Shown here: positions 18,198 through 26,775 of the stretch, piece after piece
How positions within the stretch are numbered: the first letter of the stretch is position 1
How the letters are laid out: every line of letters begins with the position of its first letter
Source: CBDHDN01 sp965261585
Lineage (GTDB): Bacteria; Pseudomonadota; Alphaproteobacteria; UBA6615
Assembly (NCBI GenBank): GCA_965261585.1
Contig: CBDHDN010000041.1
Location: 5,230-69,229, forward strand
Reading direction: 5' to 3'
DNA: 64,000 nt
The notes under the pieces: model-generated
The model's input: only the letters and a program-made list of their open reading frames with translations
What the model was told of the DNA's origin: nothing
Databases searched by the model: none
Position numbers and translations under genes: made by a program

Positions 18198-19046
18198 TTA
18201 TGACAAAACCAGATCGCGCAGCTCCGGCGTCACGTCTGGCATGACGCCGAACCAAGCCGCGAATGCCGGCCGCGCCTGATGCAACAGCATGCCCAGGCCG
18301 TCCACACAACGATTGCCGCGCCGGCGTGCGGCCGCCAGCAGCGGCGTTTCGAGCGGTGCATAGACGACGTCGTAGACGACCGCCGCCTGCGGCAACGCCG
18401 CCAGCTCGATATCGAGCGGCGGCTGTCCGGTCATGCCGAGCGTCGTCGTATTCACCAGCAAGTCGGCGCCGGACAGCGCGTCCGACCGATTGTCCCAGGA
18501 CACGGCCCGCAGGGTCCCGGCATCGTCGCGTCGAAGGTCCTCGACTAGGTGTTCGGCGCGCGCGGTCGTGCGATTGGCGAGCCGGAGCTCGCCCACGCCG
18601 GCTTCCATCAGCGCCACGCAAACCGCCCGTGCCGCGCCGCCGGCACCCAGCACGATGGCGACGGACTGATCGCCCGTCCACGCAGGCACGCTCGCGCGGA
18701 GCTGCTCGATGAAGCCGGTCGCGTCCGTGTTCCGTCCCGACAGCCGACCGTCAGCCTGGACCAGGATCGTATTCACCGCACCGATCCGCCGCGCATGGTC
18801 ATCGACGCTGTCGAGGATTTCGAGCGCCGCCTCCTTGTGCGGCACCGTAAGATTGACACCGACAAAGCCGAGCTTCGGCAGTGCCCGCAGCGCATCGGCA
18901 AGATCCGCCGGGGCGACCGCCATGGGCACGTAGGCGCCGTCGATCCCATGCACCTGCAACCAGTAGCCGTGGATCGCCGGCGACCGCGAATGAGCAATCG
19001 GCCAGCCGAAGATGCCGGCGACCTTGGCCGCGCCGCTGATGCTCAC
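18198..19046 (-). CDS. aroE: Shikimate dehydrogenase
   Basis: A 282-residue NADPH-dependent enzyme that reduces 3-dehydroshikimate in aromatic amino acid synthesis. The N-terminal substrate domain has HSRSPAIHGYWL and VNLTVPHK with the catalytic Lys; NTDATGF carries the catalytic Asp. The Rossmann domain shows LGAGGAARA and later NTTTLGM, and the protein ends with DGLGMLLHQA. The GTG at 19046 overlaps the maf stop as GTGA, a coupled start, and gives MSISGAAKVAGIFGWP, which aligns with the family N-terminus. An upstream extension of the frame runs through maf and is not part of it. Confidence 0.93.
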   Translation of the reverse strand: MSISGAAKVAGIFGWPIAHSRSPAIHGYWLQVHGIDGAYVPMAVAPADLADALRALPKLGFVGVNLTVPHKEAALEILDSVDDHARRIGAVNTILVQADGRLSGRNTDATGFIEQLRASVPAWTGDQSVAIVLGAGGAARAVCVALMEAGVGELRLANRTTARAEHLVEDLRRDDAGTLRAVSWDNRSDALSGADLLVNTTTLGMTGQPPLDIELAALPQAAVVYDVVYAPLETPLLAAARRRGNRCVDGLGMLLHQARPAFAAWFGVMPDVTPELRDLVLS

Positions 19047-19663
19047 TGGGGCACCACGTCGTGCTGGCGCAGGAAGTCCAGCAACTGCAGGAGCGGCAGG
19101 CCGAGGATGGCGAAGAAGTCGCCGCGGATCTGTGCGAACAGCTGGGCCCCCAGCCCTTCCAGCTCGTAGGCGCCGACGGTATCGCAGACGCGCTCGCCCG
19201 CAGCGGCCAAGTAGCGATCGAGGAACCCGTCGCTGAACCCCCGCATGTCCATCTCGGCAATCGAGTTGTAGTGCCACAGCCGCTCGGCACGGCGGACGAC
19301 GCAGACGGTACCCAACAGCCGATGCAACCGGCCACGCAAGGCGAGCAGATGTGCCCTTGCTTCGGCCAGGCCGCGCGGCTTGTCGAACAGACGGCCGTCG
19401 CATTCCAGTATTTGATCGGCGCCGATGACAAGCGCATCGGGATAGCGTTGGGCGACCTGTTTAGCTTTCAGCTCAGCCAGAGTGTCGGCGACCATGAAGG
19501 GCAGTGCCCCTTCGCCCTGCAGGGCGCGCTTGACGCTGGCCTCGTCGATCTGCGCCGGTTCGACCCGATGCGGCACGCCCGCCGCTGCCAGGACCGCTGC
19601 CCGCGAGCGGCTTGCCGAAGCCAGGATGACCCGTGGCGCCGCGTGGCCGCCGAGCTCAACCAT
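19043..19663 (-). CDS. maf: Maf-family nucleotide pyrophosphatase
   Basis: The product of about 206 residues belongs to the Maf/Ham1-like pyrophosphatases, which hydrolyse non-canonical nucleoside triphosphates. The signature ILASASRSRAAVL lies at the N-terminus and VIGADQILECDG with FDKP in the middle, carrying the catalytic acidic residues. I chose ATG at 19663 (MVELGGHAAPRVILAS), which overlaps the ppsR stop by eight bases; ATGs at 19684 and 19705 are possible but lengthen the N-terminus beyond the family norm. This is the second gene downstream of the origin, as in Caulobacter. Confidence 0.9.
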   Translation of the reverse strand: MVELGGHAAPRVILASASRSRAAVLAAAGVPHRVEPAQIDEASVKRALQGEGALPFMVADTLAELKAKQVAQRYPDALVIGADQILECDGRLFDKPRGLAEARAHLLALRGRLHRLLGTVCVVRRAERLWHYNSIAEMDMRGFSDGFLDRYLAAAGERVCDTVGAYELEGLGAQLFAQIRGDFFAILGLPLLQLLDFLRQHDVVPQ

Positions 19664-20507
19664 GCCCAACGGCAGCCGGCTCATCGTCGCCTTGATCACC
19701 GCCATTGTGGGCCCGCAGCAACTGCACGATCGCCGCCGCCGTTTCCTCGATCGACCGACCGCTGACATCGATGGTGGACCAGCCCCGCCGCGCAAAATAT
19801 CGGCGCGCGTCATTGATCTCGGCCCGCACCTCGTCGGGATCGACGTAGGCCGTCTCGGACCCCTGGTTGAGGCTCAACAGGCGGGCCCGGCGAATCTCGA
19901 CCAAGCGCTTGGCATCCTTGGTCAGCCCGACGACGAGGCACCGGAGATCTTGCTCCAACACTGCGGGCAACGGCAGCCTCCGCACGAACGGGACATTGGC
20001 CGTCTTGATTCCGCGATTGGCAAGATAGAGGCTGGTCGGTGTCTTCGACGTGCGCGACACGCCAACGAGAATCACGTCGGCGTTGCCGATGTCCTCCGAC
20101 AGCTGCCCGTCATCGTGGGCCAACGACCAATCCATCGCTTCGATGCGACGGAAATATTCCGCGTACATCGCATGCTGTCGACCGGGCAGATGACTGGGCT
20201 GAGCACCCAGATAGCCGCCGACAGCCGCAATGACCGGATCGAGCACAGAAATACACGGCACCTTCAGCCGTCGGCAACCCTCCATCAACTGATCCCACAG
20301 ATCATCGTTGACCAGCGTGAACATGACGAGGCCACGGTGCTCGGCAATATCCTCCAGCACCTGTTCCATCGCCCGCGGCGTCCGCGCGAGCGGCCACAGA
20401 TGCTCGGCCGTCTCGATGCCTTCGAACTGGACCATGCAGGCCCGTGCCACCTGACGAATGGTCTCACCCGTAGAGTCCGACACACAGTGAAGGTGCAATT
20501 TCCGCAT
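19656..20507 (-). CDS. ppsR: Pyruvate, phosphate dikinase regulatory protein (DUF299)
   Basis: The 283-residue bifunctional kinase/phosphorylase of the DUF299 family switches pyruvate phosphate dikinase or PEP synthase on and off by an ADP-dependent mechanism. The N-terminus HLHCVSDSTGET and the P-loop GVSRTSKTP near residue 150 are diagnostic. YLANRGIKTANVP follows. This gene is the homologue of RP001 of Rickettsia and CC_0001 of Caulobacter, which mark one side of the replication origin. It diverges from hemE across 368 bp. Annotated elsewhere also as a putative phosphotransferase. Confidence 0.93.
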   Translation of the reverse strand: MRKLHLHCVSDSTGETIRQVARACMVQFEGIETAEHLWPLARTPRAMEQVLEDIAEHRGLVMFTLVNDDLWDQLMEGCRRLKVPCISVLDPVIAAVGGYLGAQPSHLPGRQHAMYAEYFRRIEAMDWSLAHDDGQLSEDIGNADVILVGVSRTSKTPTSLYLANRGIKTANVPFVRRLPLPAVLEQDLRCLVVGLTKDAKRLVEIRRARLLSLNQGSETAYVDPDEVRAEINDARRYFARRGWSTIDVSGRSIEETAAAIVQLLRAHNGGDQGDDEPAAVGHG

Positions 20508-20875
20508 AAGTATGGTGGATCTCTTGTTCGCTCAGTGAGGATAACCGGCACCCCAAGCGCCGCCCGCTGAAAACACTACCATTGCGCGGCTAGCGCTACA
20601 GCGACAACCTCGCTGTGGACGGTTGTTTCAACTCCCACTAGCAACCGCCGGGACATCGGCCAAGGCCCACGAGCAATACCCGACTCTCACACCTTTCACA
20701 GTGCGATAATCACCGCTGGCGGCCAGGCAATACGGTTCGATCGTCCACAGGTCAAGCCCATCGGAACGAACGGACCACTCCACCACCGGATCGAATCAGG
20801 GATAGACGAATAATCCCCGATACCCCCAACACAACAACCCCTACCGTCTCTTTCTTTAATAAATACAAACTGATA
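20508..20875. other. oriC: Predicted chromosomal replication origin (oriC) between ppsR and hemE
   Basis: The intergenic region between the RP001/CC_0001 homologue and hemE is the established or predicted origin position in several alphaproteobacteria. Here it holds TGAGGATAA at 20536-20544, one mismatch from the DnaA box TGTGGATAA, and two weaker inverted versions built on CGTCCACAG at 20613-20621 and 20742-20750. A run of almost pure A/T (TTTCTTTAATAAATAC) lies at about 20850-20865 next to hemE, in a genome otherwise near two-thirds G+C; it could be the unwinding element. No CtrA-type TTAA-N7-TTAA site was seen. The hemE and ppsR promoters must also be here. Position is strong evidence; individual boxes are weak. 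Confidence 0.68.
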
Positions 20876-21973
20876 ATGAGGACGCGATCTGATCCCGAAC
20901 CGATTGCCACGCGCTTGCCGAAATCATCGAAACCAGACACGTCCGACAAGCCACTGCTGCGTGCGCTGACCGGCCGATCCGTTGACCGCCCACCGATCTG
21001 GCTGATGCGGCAGGCCGGCCGCTATCTCCCTGAGTATCGAGCGATCCGCAAGCGGGTCGGTGGCATTCTCGAGCTCTGCTATACGCCGGAGTTGGCGACG
21101 GAGGTAACGCTGCAGCCGGTCGAGCGTTTCGGTGTCGATGCAGCGATCCTGTTCTCCGATATTCTCGTCATCCCGCACGGCCTGGGCCAGGACGTTGCCT
21201 TTCATGAAGGCGAAGGACCGGTATTGGCGGCAATCCGCGGCGAGGCGGATTTGACAGGCCTATCGACGGCGCGGCTGAAGGACCATTTGGCACCGGTCTA
21301 CGAGGCGGTGCGGCAAATCCGAGCGCAGCTGCCGGCGTCAGTTGCGTTAATCGGCTTTGCCGGCGCACCCTGGACGGTTGCGACCTACATGGTGGAAGGT
21401 GGGACCAGCCGCGACTTCGCGACCATCAAGCACTGGGCGTTCTCGGCTCCGGCGGCGTTCGAGCGCCTCATCGACCTTCTGGTCGATGCGACCGCCACGC
21501 ACCTGATCGCGCAGGTCGACGCCGGCGCGGAGGTTGTCCAGTTGTTCGATACCTGGGCAAGCGCACTGCCCCCGCCAGCCCTCGCGCGCTGGTCCATCGC
21601 CCCGACCCGAGAGATAGTACGGCGGCTGCGCGCGCAACATCCCACTGTTCCAATCATCGGCTTTCCGCGCGGTATCGGCGTTTCATACCCGCGTTATATC
21701 GAAGAGACCGGGGTCGACGCGGTTGGCCTGGACGCCGGCGTTCCATTGGCCTGGGCAGCCGAAACCCTGCAGACCCGCGTGGGCGTCCAAGGAAATCTCG
21801 ACCCGATTCTGCTGCTGTCCGGCGGTGCGGCGATGCACACAGCCACGCAGGAAATACTTGCCGCGCTCGGCGGTGGGCGTTTCGTATTCAATCTCGGCCA
21901 TGGCGTCGTGCCGAGCACGCCGCCCGAGCATGTTGGCGAGCTGGTCGATCTGGTTCACGCGTTTCACGGCTAA
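20876..21973 (+). CDS. hemE: Uroporphyrinogen decarboxylase
   Basis: The 365-residue cytosolic enzyme converts uroporphyrinogen III to coproporphyrinogen III. The family signature PPIWLMRQAGRYLPEYR is at residues 39-55, AAILFSDILVIPHGLG contains the catalytic Asp, and GFAGAPWT follows. LGHGVVPSTPPEHV ends the barrel. The annotated ATG at 20876 gives an N-terminus about 15-20 residues longer than usual; a later start is possible, but no better ribosome site is obvious. First gene of hemE-hemH-hemJ, six bases before hemH, and adjacent to the predicted origin. Confidence 0.95.
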   Translation: MRTRSDPEPIATRLPKSSKPDTSDKPLLRALTGRSVDRPPIWLMRQAGRYLPEYRAIRKRVGGILELCYTPELATEVTLQPVERFGVDAAILFSDILVIPHGLGQDVAFHEGEGPVLAAIRGEADLTGLSTARLKDHLAPVYEAVRQIRAQLPASVALIGFAGAPWTVATYMVEGGTSRDFATIKHWAFSAPAAFERLIDLLVDATATHLIAQVDAGAEVVQLFDTWASALPPPALARWSIAPTREIVRRLRAQHPTVPIIGFPRGIGVSYPRYIEETGVDAVGLDAGVPLAWAAETLQTRVGVQGNLDPILLLSGGAAMHTATQEILAALGGGRFVFNLGHGVVPSTPPEHVGELVDLVHAFHG

Positions 21974-21979
21974 CGGCCC

Positions 21980-23023
21980 ATGCGCACCGCGGTGGTCCTG
22001 TTCAATCTCGGCGGTCCCGATGGGCCGACAGCCGTGCGGCCGTTCCTCTTCAATCTGTTCAACGATCCCGCCATCATCAGCGCGCCGATGCCGATCCGAC
22101 GGCTCCTGGCAACGCTGATCTCGCGACGGCGCGCCCGGGTGGCACGGCAGATTTATGCCAAGATAGGCGGGGCTTCGCCGCTGCTCAAAAACACCGAGGC
22201 GCAGGCCCGGGCAATCGAGGAGGCCCTGACGGACACGGACCTTAGCGAGGTGCGCTGTTTCATCGCGATGCGTTATTGGCATCCGTTCAGCGATGCCGCA
22301 GCAGCAGCAGTGAAAGACTTTGCGCCGACCAGGATCGTGCTGCTGCCGCTCTATCCCCAGTTCTCGACAACGACGACCGGATCGTCGCTGGGCGCGTGGC
22401 GGCGCGCCGCGGCGGCGGTCGGCCTGAACGTGGAGACCCATTCGATCTGCTGCTATCCGATCCAGCCAGGCTTCGTGACGGCACTTGCCGACGCGGTTCG
22501 ACCCATGCTGCAGGCGGACGACCGGCAACGGCGCCCGCGGCTCCTGTTCTCTGCACACGGCCTGCCCAAGCAGATCGTCGACAAGGGCGATCCCTATCAA
22601 TGGCAGGTCGAGCAGACCGCTGCTGCCGTCGTCGAGACCCTCGCCATCGATGGCCTGGACTGGGTCGTCTGCTACCAGAGCCGCGTCGGGCCACTGGAAT
22701 GGATCGGTCCGTCGACGGATGCAGAGGTCGAGCGCGCCGGGGCCGACGGCGCTGCCGTTGTCGTCGCACCGATTGCCTTCGTCTCCGAGCATTCGGAAAC
22801 GCTTGTCGAGCTCGACATCGAGTATCGCGACTTGGCGCTGCGGCACGGCTTGCCGGCTTATCACCGCGTGCCGACGGTCGATACGGCGGCGACGTTCATC
22901 GCCGGGCTGGCGGGCGTCGTTCGTGGCGCGGTCGCGACCGATGACGGACCCTGCAGCGCGACCGGCGACCGCCTGTGCCCGCACGATTGGGTGTGCTGCC
23001 CATGTTCGGCGAGCCTCAACTGA
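21980..23023 (+). CDS. hemH: Ferrochelatase
   Basis: The 347-residue enzyme inserts ferrous iron into protoporphyrin IX, the last step of haem synthesis. The N-terminus VVLFNLGGPDGP, the MRYWHPF block, LPLYPQFSTTTTGSSL, FSAHGLP with the active-site His, and the SEHSETLVELD helix are all present. The last 30 residues carry a cysteine cluster, CSATGDRLCPHDWVCCPC; ferrochelatases with a C-terminal [2Fe-2S] cluster, as in Caulobacter, have comparable cysteines. Cluster binding here is inference. It lies between hemE (6 bp) and hemJ (13 bp) and is probably cotranscribed. Confidence 0.94.
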   Translation: MRTAVVLFNLGGPDGPTAVRPFLFNLFNDPAIISAPMPIRRLLATLISRRRARVARQIYAKIGGASPLLKNTEAQARAIEEALTDTDLSEVRCFIAMRYWHPFSDAAAAAVKDFAPTRIVLLPLYPQFSTTTTGSSLGAWRRAAAAVGLNVETHSICCYPIQPGFVTALADAVRPMLQADDRQRRPRLLFSAHGLPKQIVDKGDPYQWQVEQTAAAVVETLAIDGLDWVVCYQSRVGPLEWIGPSTDAEVERAGADGAAVVVAPIAFVSEHSETLVELDIEYRDLALRHGLPAYHRVPTVDTAATFIAGLAGVVRGAVATDDGPCSATGDRLCPHDWVCCPCSASLN

Positions 23024-23036
23024 AGGGACATGCTCG

Positions 23037-23477
23037 GTGTTGACGACCCTGTTCCCCTGGATCAAATCGCTGCACGTGATCAGCGTGATCGCCTGGATGG
23101 CCGGATTGCTCTATCTGCCGCGGCTGTTTGTGTATCACTGCGACGCCGAGCCCGGCTCGCAACAGTCGGAGACGTTCAAGGTCATGGAGCGGCGCTTGCT
23201 GCGGGCCATCATGGACCCGGCGATGATCGCCACCTTTGTCTTCGGCGGCATCATCGTCGGCACCCCGGGCGTCGTCGATTTCTCATCCGGCTGGATCTGG
23301 GTGAAGCTGGCGGCGGTGGCGATGCTAACCTACATGCACCATATCTATTCGCGCTGGTGGAAAGACTTCGCCGCCGATCGCAACACCCGGCCGCAGAAGA
23401 CCTACAGAATCGCCAATGAAGTGCCGGCGGCCCTGATGGTCGTCATTGTCATAATGGTCGTGGCCAAACCGTTCTAG
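23037..23477 (+). CDS. hemJ: Protoporphyrinogen IX oxidase, HemJ type
   Basis: The 146-residue membrane protein oxidises protoporphyrinogen IX in bacteria that lack HemG and HemY. The sequence LFPWIKSLHVISVIAWMAG with the conserved His, LPRLFVYHC, and the later MHHIYSRWWKDF with conserved His and Trp match the family; about four hydrophobic helices are visible. GTG at 23037 is chosen because AAGGGA lies about ten bases upstream; the frame is open further upstream but overlaps hemH. The stop codon TAG coincides with the CTAG target of a MITE that begins at 23477, so the gene ends exactly at the insertion without loss (VVAKPF). Confidence 0.92.
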   Translation: MLTTLFPWIKSLHVISVIAWMAGLLYLPRLFVYHCDAEPGSQQSETFKVMERRLLRAIMDPAMIATFVFGGIIVGTPGVVDFSSGWIWVKLAAVAMLTYMHHIYSRWWKDFAADRNTRPQKTYRIANEVPAALMVVIVIMVVAKPF

Positions 23478-23579
23478 TGCACCGACTCAGTCAGAGCCGT
23501 CACAGTGGAAACCTGATTCTGAATACAAAACAACGGGTTGCTCCAGCGCACGGTGAATCATTTGTCTGGATCGGTGCAC
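23477..23579. mobile_element. 103 bp MITE, copy 1, at the hemJ stop codon
   Basis: The element starts GTGCACCGACTCAG and ends TCGGTGCAC, giving 10-11 bp terminal inverted repeats, and is flanked by TA on both sides (23475-23476, 23580-23581) within CTAG. Copy 2 at 43587-43689 is the same length and differs at only three positions by eye. There is no coding capacity. TA duplication in a CTAG context is the signature of IS630/Tc1-type transposases, so an IS630-family element elsewhere probably mobilised it. Confidence 0.88.
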
Positions 23580-23773
23580 TAGGTTGACTTCCGTACCGGC
23601 AGCGACTAGATGCTAACGAGAACACTTCGAGACCTACACACTTCCGCAATACTTCCAGCCTTCGCTCAGGACACCCGGCGCCGGTCTCCGGCCTAACAAG
23701 ACAACTCCAAGCAAATCATCCTGAACGGGGACCAGGCGGTCCGGCGAAATCTCTTTTAGAGGGCAGGCTTGCC

Positions 23774-25030
23774 ATGGATCTGCAAGAGCTGAAATTCAAG
23801 ACGCCGGCGGAGTTGCTATCCTTCGCCGAGGAGCTCGAGATCGAGAACGCGAGCAACCTACGCACGCAGGACATGATGTTTGCGATCCTCAAGGCATTGG
23901 CCGAAAAGGAAGTTTCGATCTATGGCGGTGGTGTTTTGGAAGTCCTGCAGGACGGCTTCGGCTTCCTGCGGTCACCGCAGTCAAACTACCTGCCGGGCCC
24001 GGACGACATTTATGTGTCACCCAGCCAGGTCCGCCGCTTTGCGCTGCGGACGGGCGACTCAGTGGATGGCGAGATTCGGGCGCCAAAGGAGGGGGAGCGC
24101 TATTTCGCGCTGTTGAAGGTCAATGCCATCAATTTCGACCAGGTAGAGAACGTCCGCCACCGCATCAATTTCGACAACCTGACACCGCTCTATCCCGATG
24201 AGAAGCTGACCCTCGAGATCGAGGATCCGACGATCAAGGACCCGACGCTGCGGGTCATCGACCTGGTGGCGCCCCTCGGCAAGGGCCAGCGGGCTCTGCT
24301 GGTGTCACCGCCGCGCACCGGCAAGACGGTGATGATGCAGAACATCGCCAAGGCGATCATGGCCAATCACCCCGACGTCTACCTGATCGTGCTGCTGATC
24401 GACGAGCGGCCCGAGGAGGTGACCGACATGGCCCGCACGGTCAAGGGCGAGGTCATCAGCTCGACCTTTGACGAGCCGGCCTCGCGCCACGTGCAGGTCG
24501 CCGAGATGGTCATCGCCAAGGCGAAGCGCCTCGTCGAACACAAGCGCGACGTCGTCATCCTGCTCGATTCGGTCACGCGTCTTGCGCGCGCCTACAACAC
24601 CGTTGTGCCGTCGAGCGGCAAGGTGCTTACCGGCGGCGTCGACGCCAACGCGCTGCAGCGCCCGAAGCGCTTCTTCGGTGCCGCCCGCAACATTGAGGAA
24701 GGCGGCTCGCTGACGATCATTTCCACGGCGCTGGTCGAGACCGGCAGCCGCATGGACGAGGTCATCTTCGAGGAGTTCAAGGGCACCGGCAACTCGGAGA
24801 TCATCCTCGACCGAAAGCTGGCCGACAAGCGCACGTTCCCGTCAATCGACATCACCCGCTCCGGCACCCGCAAGGAGGAGCTGTTGGTCGACAAGGCGGC
24901 GCTATCGAAGATGTGGATGCTGCGCCGCATCCTGTTGCCCATGGGTGTCACCGACGCGATGGAGTTCCTGCTCAGCAAGCTCAAGGTCACGAAGAACAAC
25001 AGCGACTTCTTCGATTCAATGAACCAGTAG
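23774..25030 (+). CDS. rho: Transcription termination factor Rho
   Basis: The 418-residue hexameric RNA helicase terminates transcription at rut sites. The N-terminal RNA-binding domain has EVLQDGFGFLRSPQ and YLPGPDDIYVSPSQ. The ATPase domain shows Walker A SPPRTGKT near residue 178 and LIVLLIDERPEEVTDM. The Q-loop and R-loop blocks (VLTGGVDANAL, RPKRFFGAARNIEEGG) follow, then LDRKLADKRTFPSIDI. All match the family and the length is normal. The 190 bp between the MITE and the start form a leader with no ORF; Rho often autoregulates through its leader, but no specific structure was recognised. Confidence 0.97.
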   Translation: MDLQELKFKTPAELLSFAEELEIENASNLRTQDMMFAILKALAEKEVSIYGGGVLEVLQDGFGFLRSPQSNYLPGPDDIYVSPSQVRRFALRTGDSVDGEIRAPKEGERYFALLKVNAINFDQVENVRHRINFDNLTPLYPDEKLTLEIEDPTIKDPTLRVIDLVAPLGKGQRALLVSPPRTGKTVMMQNIAKAIMANHPDVYLIVLLIDERPEEVTDMARTVKGEVISSTFDEPASRHVQVAEMVIAKAKRLVEHKRDVVILLDSVTRLARAYNTVVPSSGKVLTGGVDANALQRPKRFFGAARNIEEGGSLTIISTALVETGSRMDEVIFEEFKGTGNSEIILDRKLADKRTFPSIDITRSGTRKEELLVDKAALSKMWMLRRILLPMGVTDAMEFLLSKLKVTKNNSDFFDSMNQ

Positions 25031-25059
25031 GAGCGCACGACCGGTATCGGTCCACGGCT

Positions 25060-25775
25060 ATGGACGGCTCGCGGCTCACCGCGCTCGAGGACTACACCCG
25101 CGGCGCAGGTGCCCACTACGGTACCGAGGACCTCGCCGTTTTTCTCTACGCCCTGGCCAAGATGCAACCGGCCTTGGCGTCACCACATTCTGGCTTGCCC
25201 GCGCGTTGCAGGAGAACGGTGACGGCGCGATCCTGACCGTCGACGACGGCAGCCACTGGGCCAGCCTGTCGACCCTGCCGGCCGTGCAGGCATTCAACGG
25301 CGATGGCCTTGCCTACCAGGCGTTTCTCGAGCACATGGCAGGCCGCTTCGGCGTCGCCAAGCTCATCCGCTTCCTGAACACGAGCGTGCCGCCGTTCCCG
25401 TCCGTCGAGCGCGAGCTCGACCTCCTGTTCAGCGACTACCGCCACGACGCCAACGGCGTCTCCACGCTGCTGCAGCACTATCTGCCGATGATGGCCGATG
25501 TCTCGTCGATCTTCATCGATTCGGCCTCGACCTATCACCACAGCTATTTGCTGCTCGAACGGCTGGTCGAGCTGTTCAATCGCTGCGTCGTGCCGCACGA
25601 GTTCGTGCGGGGCCTGAGCGCCGACAAGGCCGCTGCGCTGCGCGCCAAGGTCGTGAACAAGCGCTTCACCCTGGTCCACCTGACCGAGGTCAAGGACCGC
25701 GACCAGAACAGCACCGCCTGGCTCAAGATCGAGCCGCTGAACATTCTGCCCCACCCGGCGACGCGGATGCGGTGA
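25060..25775 (+). pseudogene. SAM-dependent methyltransferase-like gene with the SAM motif deleted
   Basis: From ATG at 25060 the frame reads MDGSRLTALEDYTRGAGAHYGTEDLAVFLYALAKMQP. At about 25172 the sense switches to another frame that begins GLGVTTFWLARALQENGDGAI and runs to the stop at 25775. In class I methyltransferases a sequence like VVELGTGLGVTTFW is expected at this place, so roughly the first half of motif I is missing and the frame is shifted: a deletion of 3n+1 bases. The rest (LTVDDGSHW, then a helical region ending LNILPHPATRMR) is open for 190 codons but has no further recognised motif. It lies 30 bp after rho. Confidence 0.6.
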
Positions 25776-25784
25776 TCAGGCCGT

Positions 25785-26759
25785 TTAGGGCAGCAGCACC
25801 GTCGAGCCTGTCGTCTTGCGGCCCTCCAGATCGGCATGCGCCTTGGCGGCTTCCGCCAGCGGATAGGTCTGCCGCACCTCGATCTTGACCACGCCCGACT
25901 GCACGACGTCGAACAGGTCGCCCGCCGTGGCTTCGAGCTCCTCGCGCGTCGCCGTGTAGTCCATCAAGGTCGGGCGGGTCAGGTACAACGAGCCCTTGGC
26001 CGACAGAATCCCCGGCGCGAACGGCGGCACGGCGCCCGACGCGTTGCCGAACGAAACCAGCGTGCCGCGCCGTGCCAGGCAGTCGAGCGAGCCGTCCCAG
26101 GTGTCCTTGCCGACGCTGTCATAGACGACCGGCACGCCCTTGCCGTCGGTGATCTCCTGCACCCGCTCGACGAAGTTCTCCTGGCTGTAGTTGACCGTGT
26201 GGTGACAGCCATGGGCCTTGGCCAGCGCGGCTTTCTCGGCGCTGCCGACGGTGCCGATGACCATTACGCCGAGGTGGTTGAGCCATTGGCAGGCGATCAG
26301 CCCGACGCCACCGGCCGCGGCATGCCACAGGACCGTCATGCCGGGCTCGACCCGGAACGTCTCGCGGATCAGATAGCGCACCGTCATGCCCTGCAGCATC
26401 ATGCCGGCCGCCTGCACATCGTCGATGCCGTCCGGCAGCTTCACCAGCGGTTTCGTCGGCATCACGCGCGCCTCTGCATAGGCGCCGACGGGACCTCCTG
26501 CATAGGCTACGCGGTCGCCGGCGGCGAGGCCGGCGACGCCCTCGCCCACCGCCTCGACGACACCGGCGCCTTCCAGGCCAATGCCCGACGGCAACGCGAT
26601 CGGGTAGAGGCCGGTGCGGTGGTAGGTATCGATGAAGTTGAGACCCACCGCAATGTGCCGCAGGCGCACCTCGCCCGGATCCGGCGCGCCGACCTCGACG
26701 TCCGCCCAGCGCAGCACCTCCGGCCCGCCATGCTCATGAATGCGGATTGCCTTGACCAT
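25785..26759 (-). CDS. NADPH:quinone oxidoreductase (zeta-crystallin type)
   Basis: The 324-residue medium-chain dehydrogenase/reductase is of the quinone oxidoreductase subfamily and reduces quinones with NADPH, usually by one electron. VGLNFIDTYHRTGLYP and LPSGIGLEGAGVVEAVG open the GroES-like domain; the cofactor site is LWHAAAGGVGLIACQW, and YDSVGKDTWDGSLDCL follows. No zinc-binding cysteines are seen, as expected for this subfamily. ATG at 26759 gives MVKAIRIHEHGGPEVL; the frame is open 12 codons upstream without a family match. It follows the dienelactone hydrolase gene by 16 bases and is probably cotranscribed. Confidence 0.92.
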   Translation of the reverse strand: MVKAIRIHEHGGPEVLRWADVEVGAPDPGEVRLRHIAVGLNFIDTYHRTGLYPIALPSGIGLEGAGVVEAVGEGVAGLAAGDRVAYAGGPVGAYAEARVMPTKPLVKLPDGIDDVQAAGMMLQGMTVRYLIRETFRVEPGMTVLWHAAAGGVGLIACQWLNHLGVMVIGTVGSAEKAALAKAHGCHHTVNYSQENFVERVQEITDGKGVPVVYDSVGKDTWDGSLDCLARRGTLVSFGNASGAVPPFAPGILSAKGSLYLTRPTLMDYTATREELEATAGDLFDVVQSGVVKIEVRQTYPLAEAAKAHADLEGRKTTGSTVLLP

Positions 26760-26775
26760 GCCTGTCACTCCCGTC

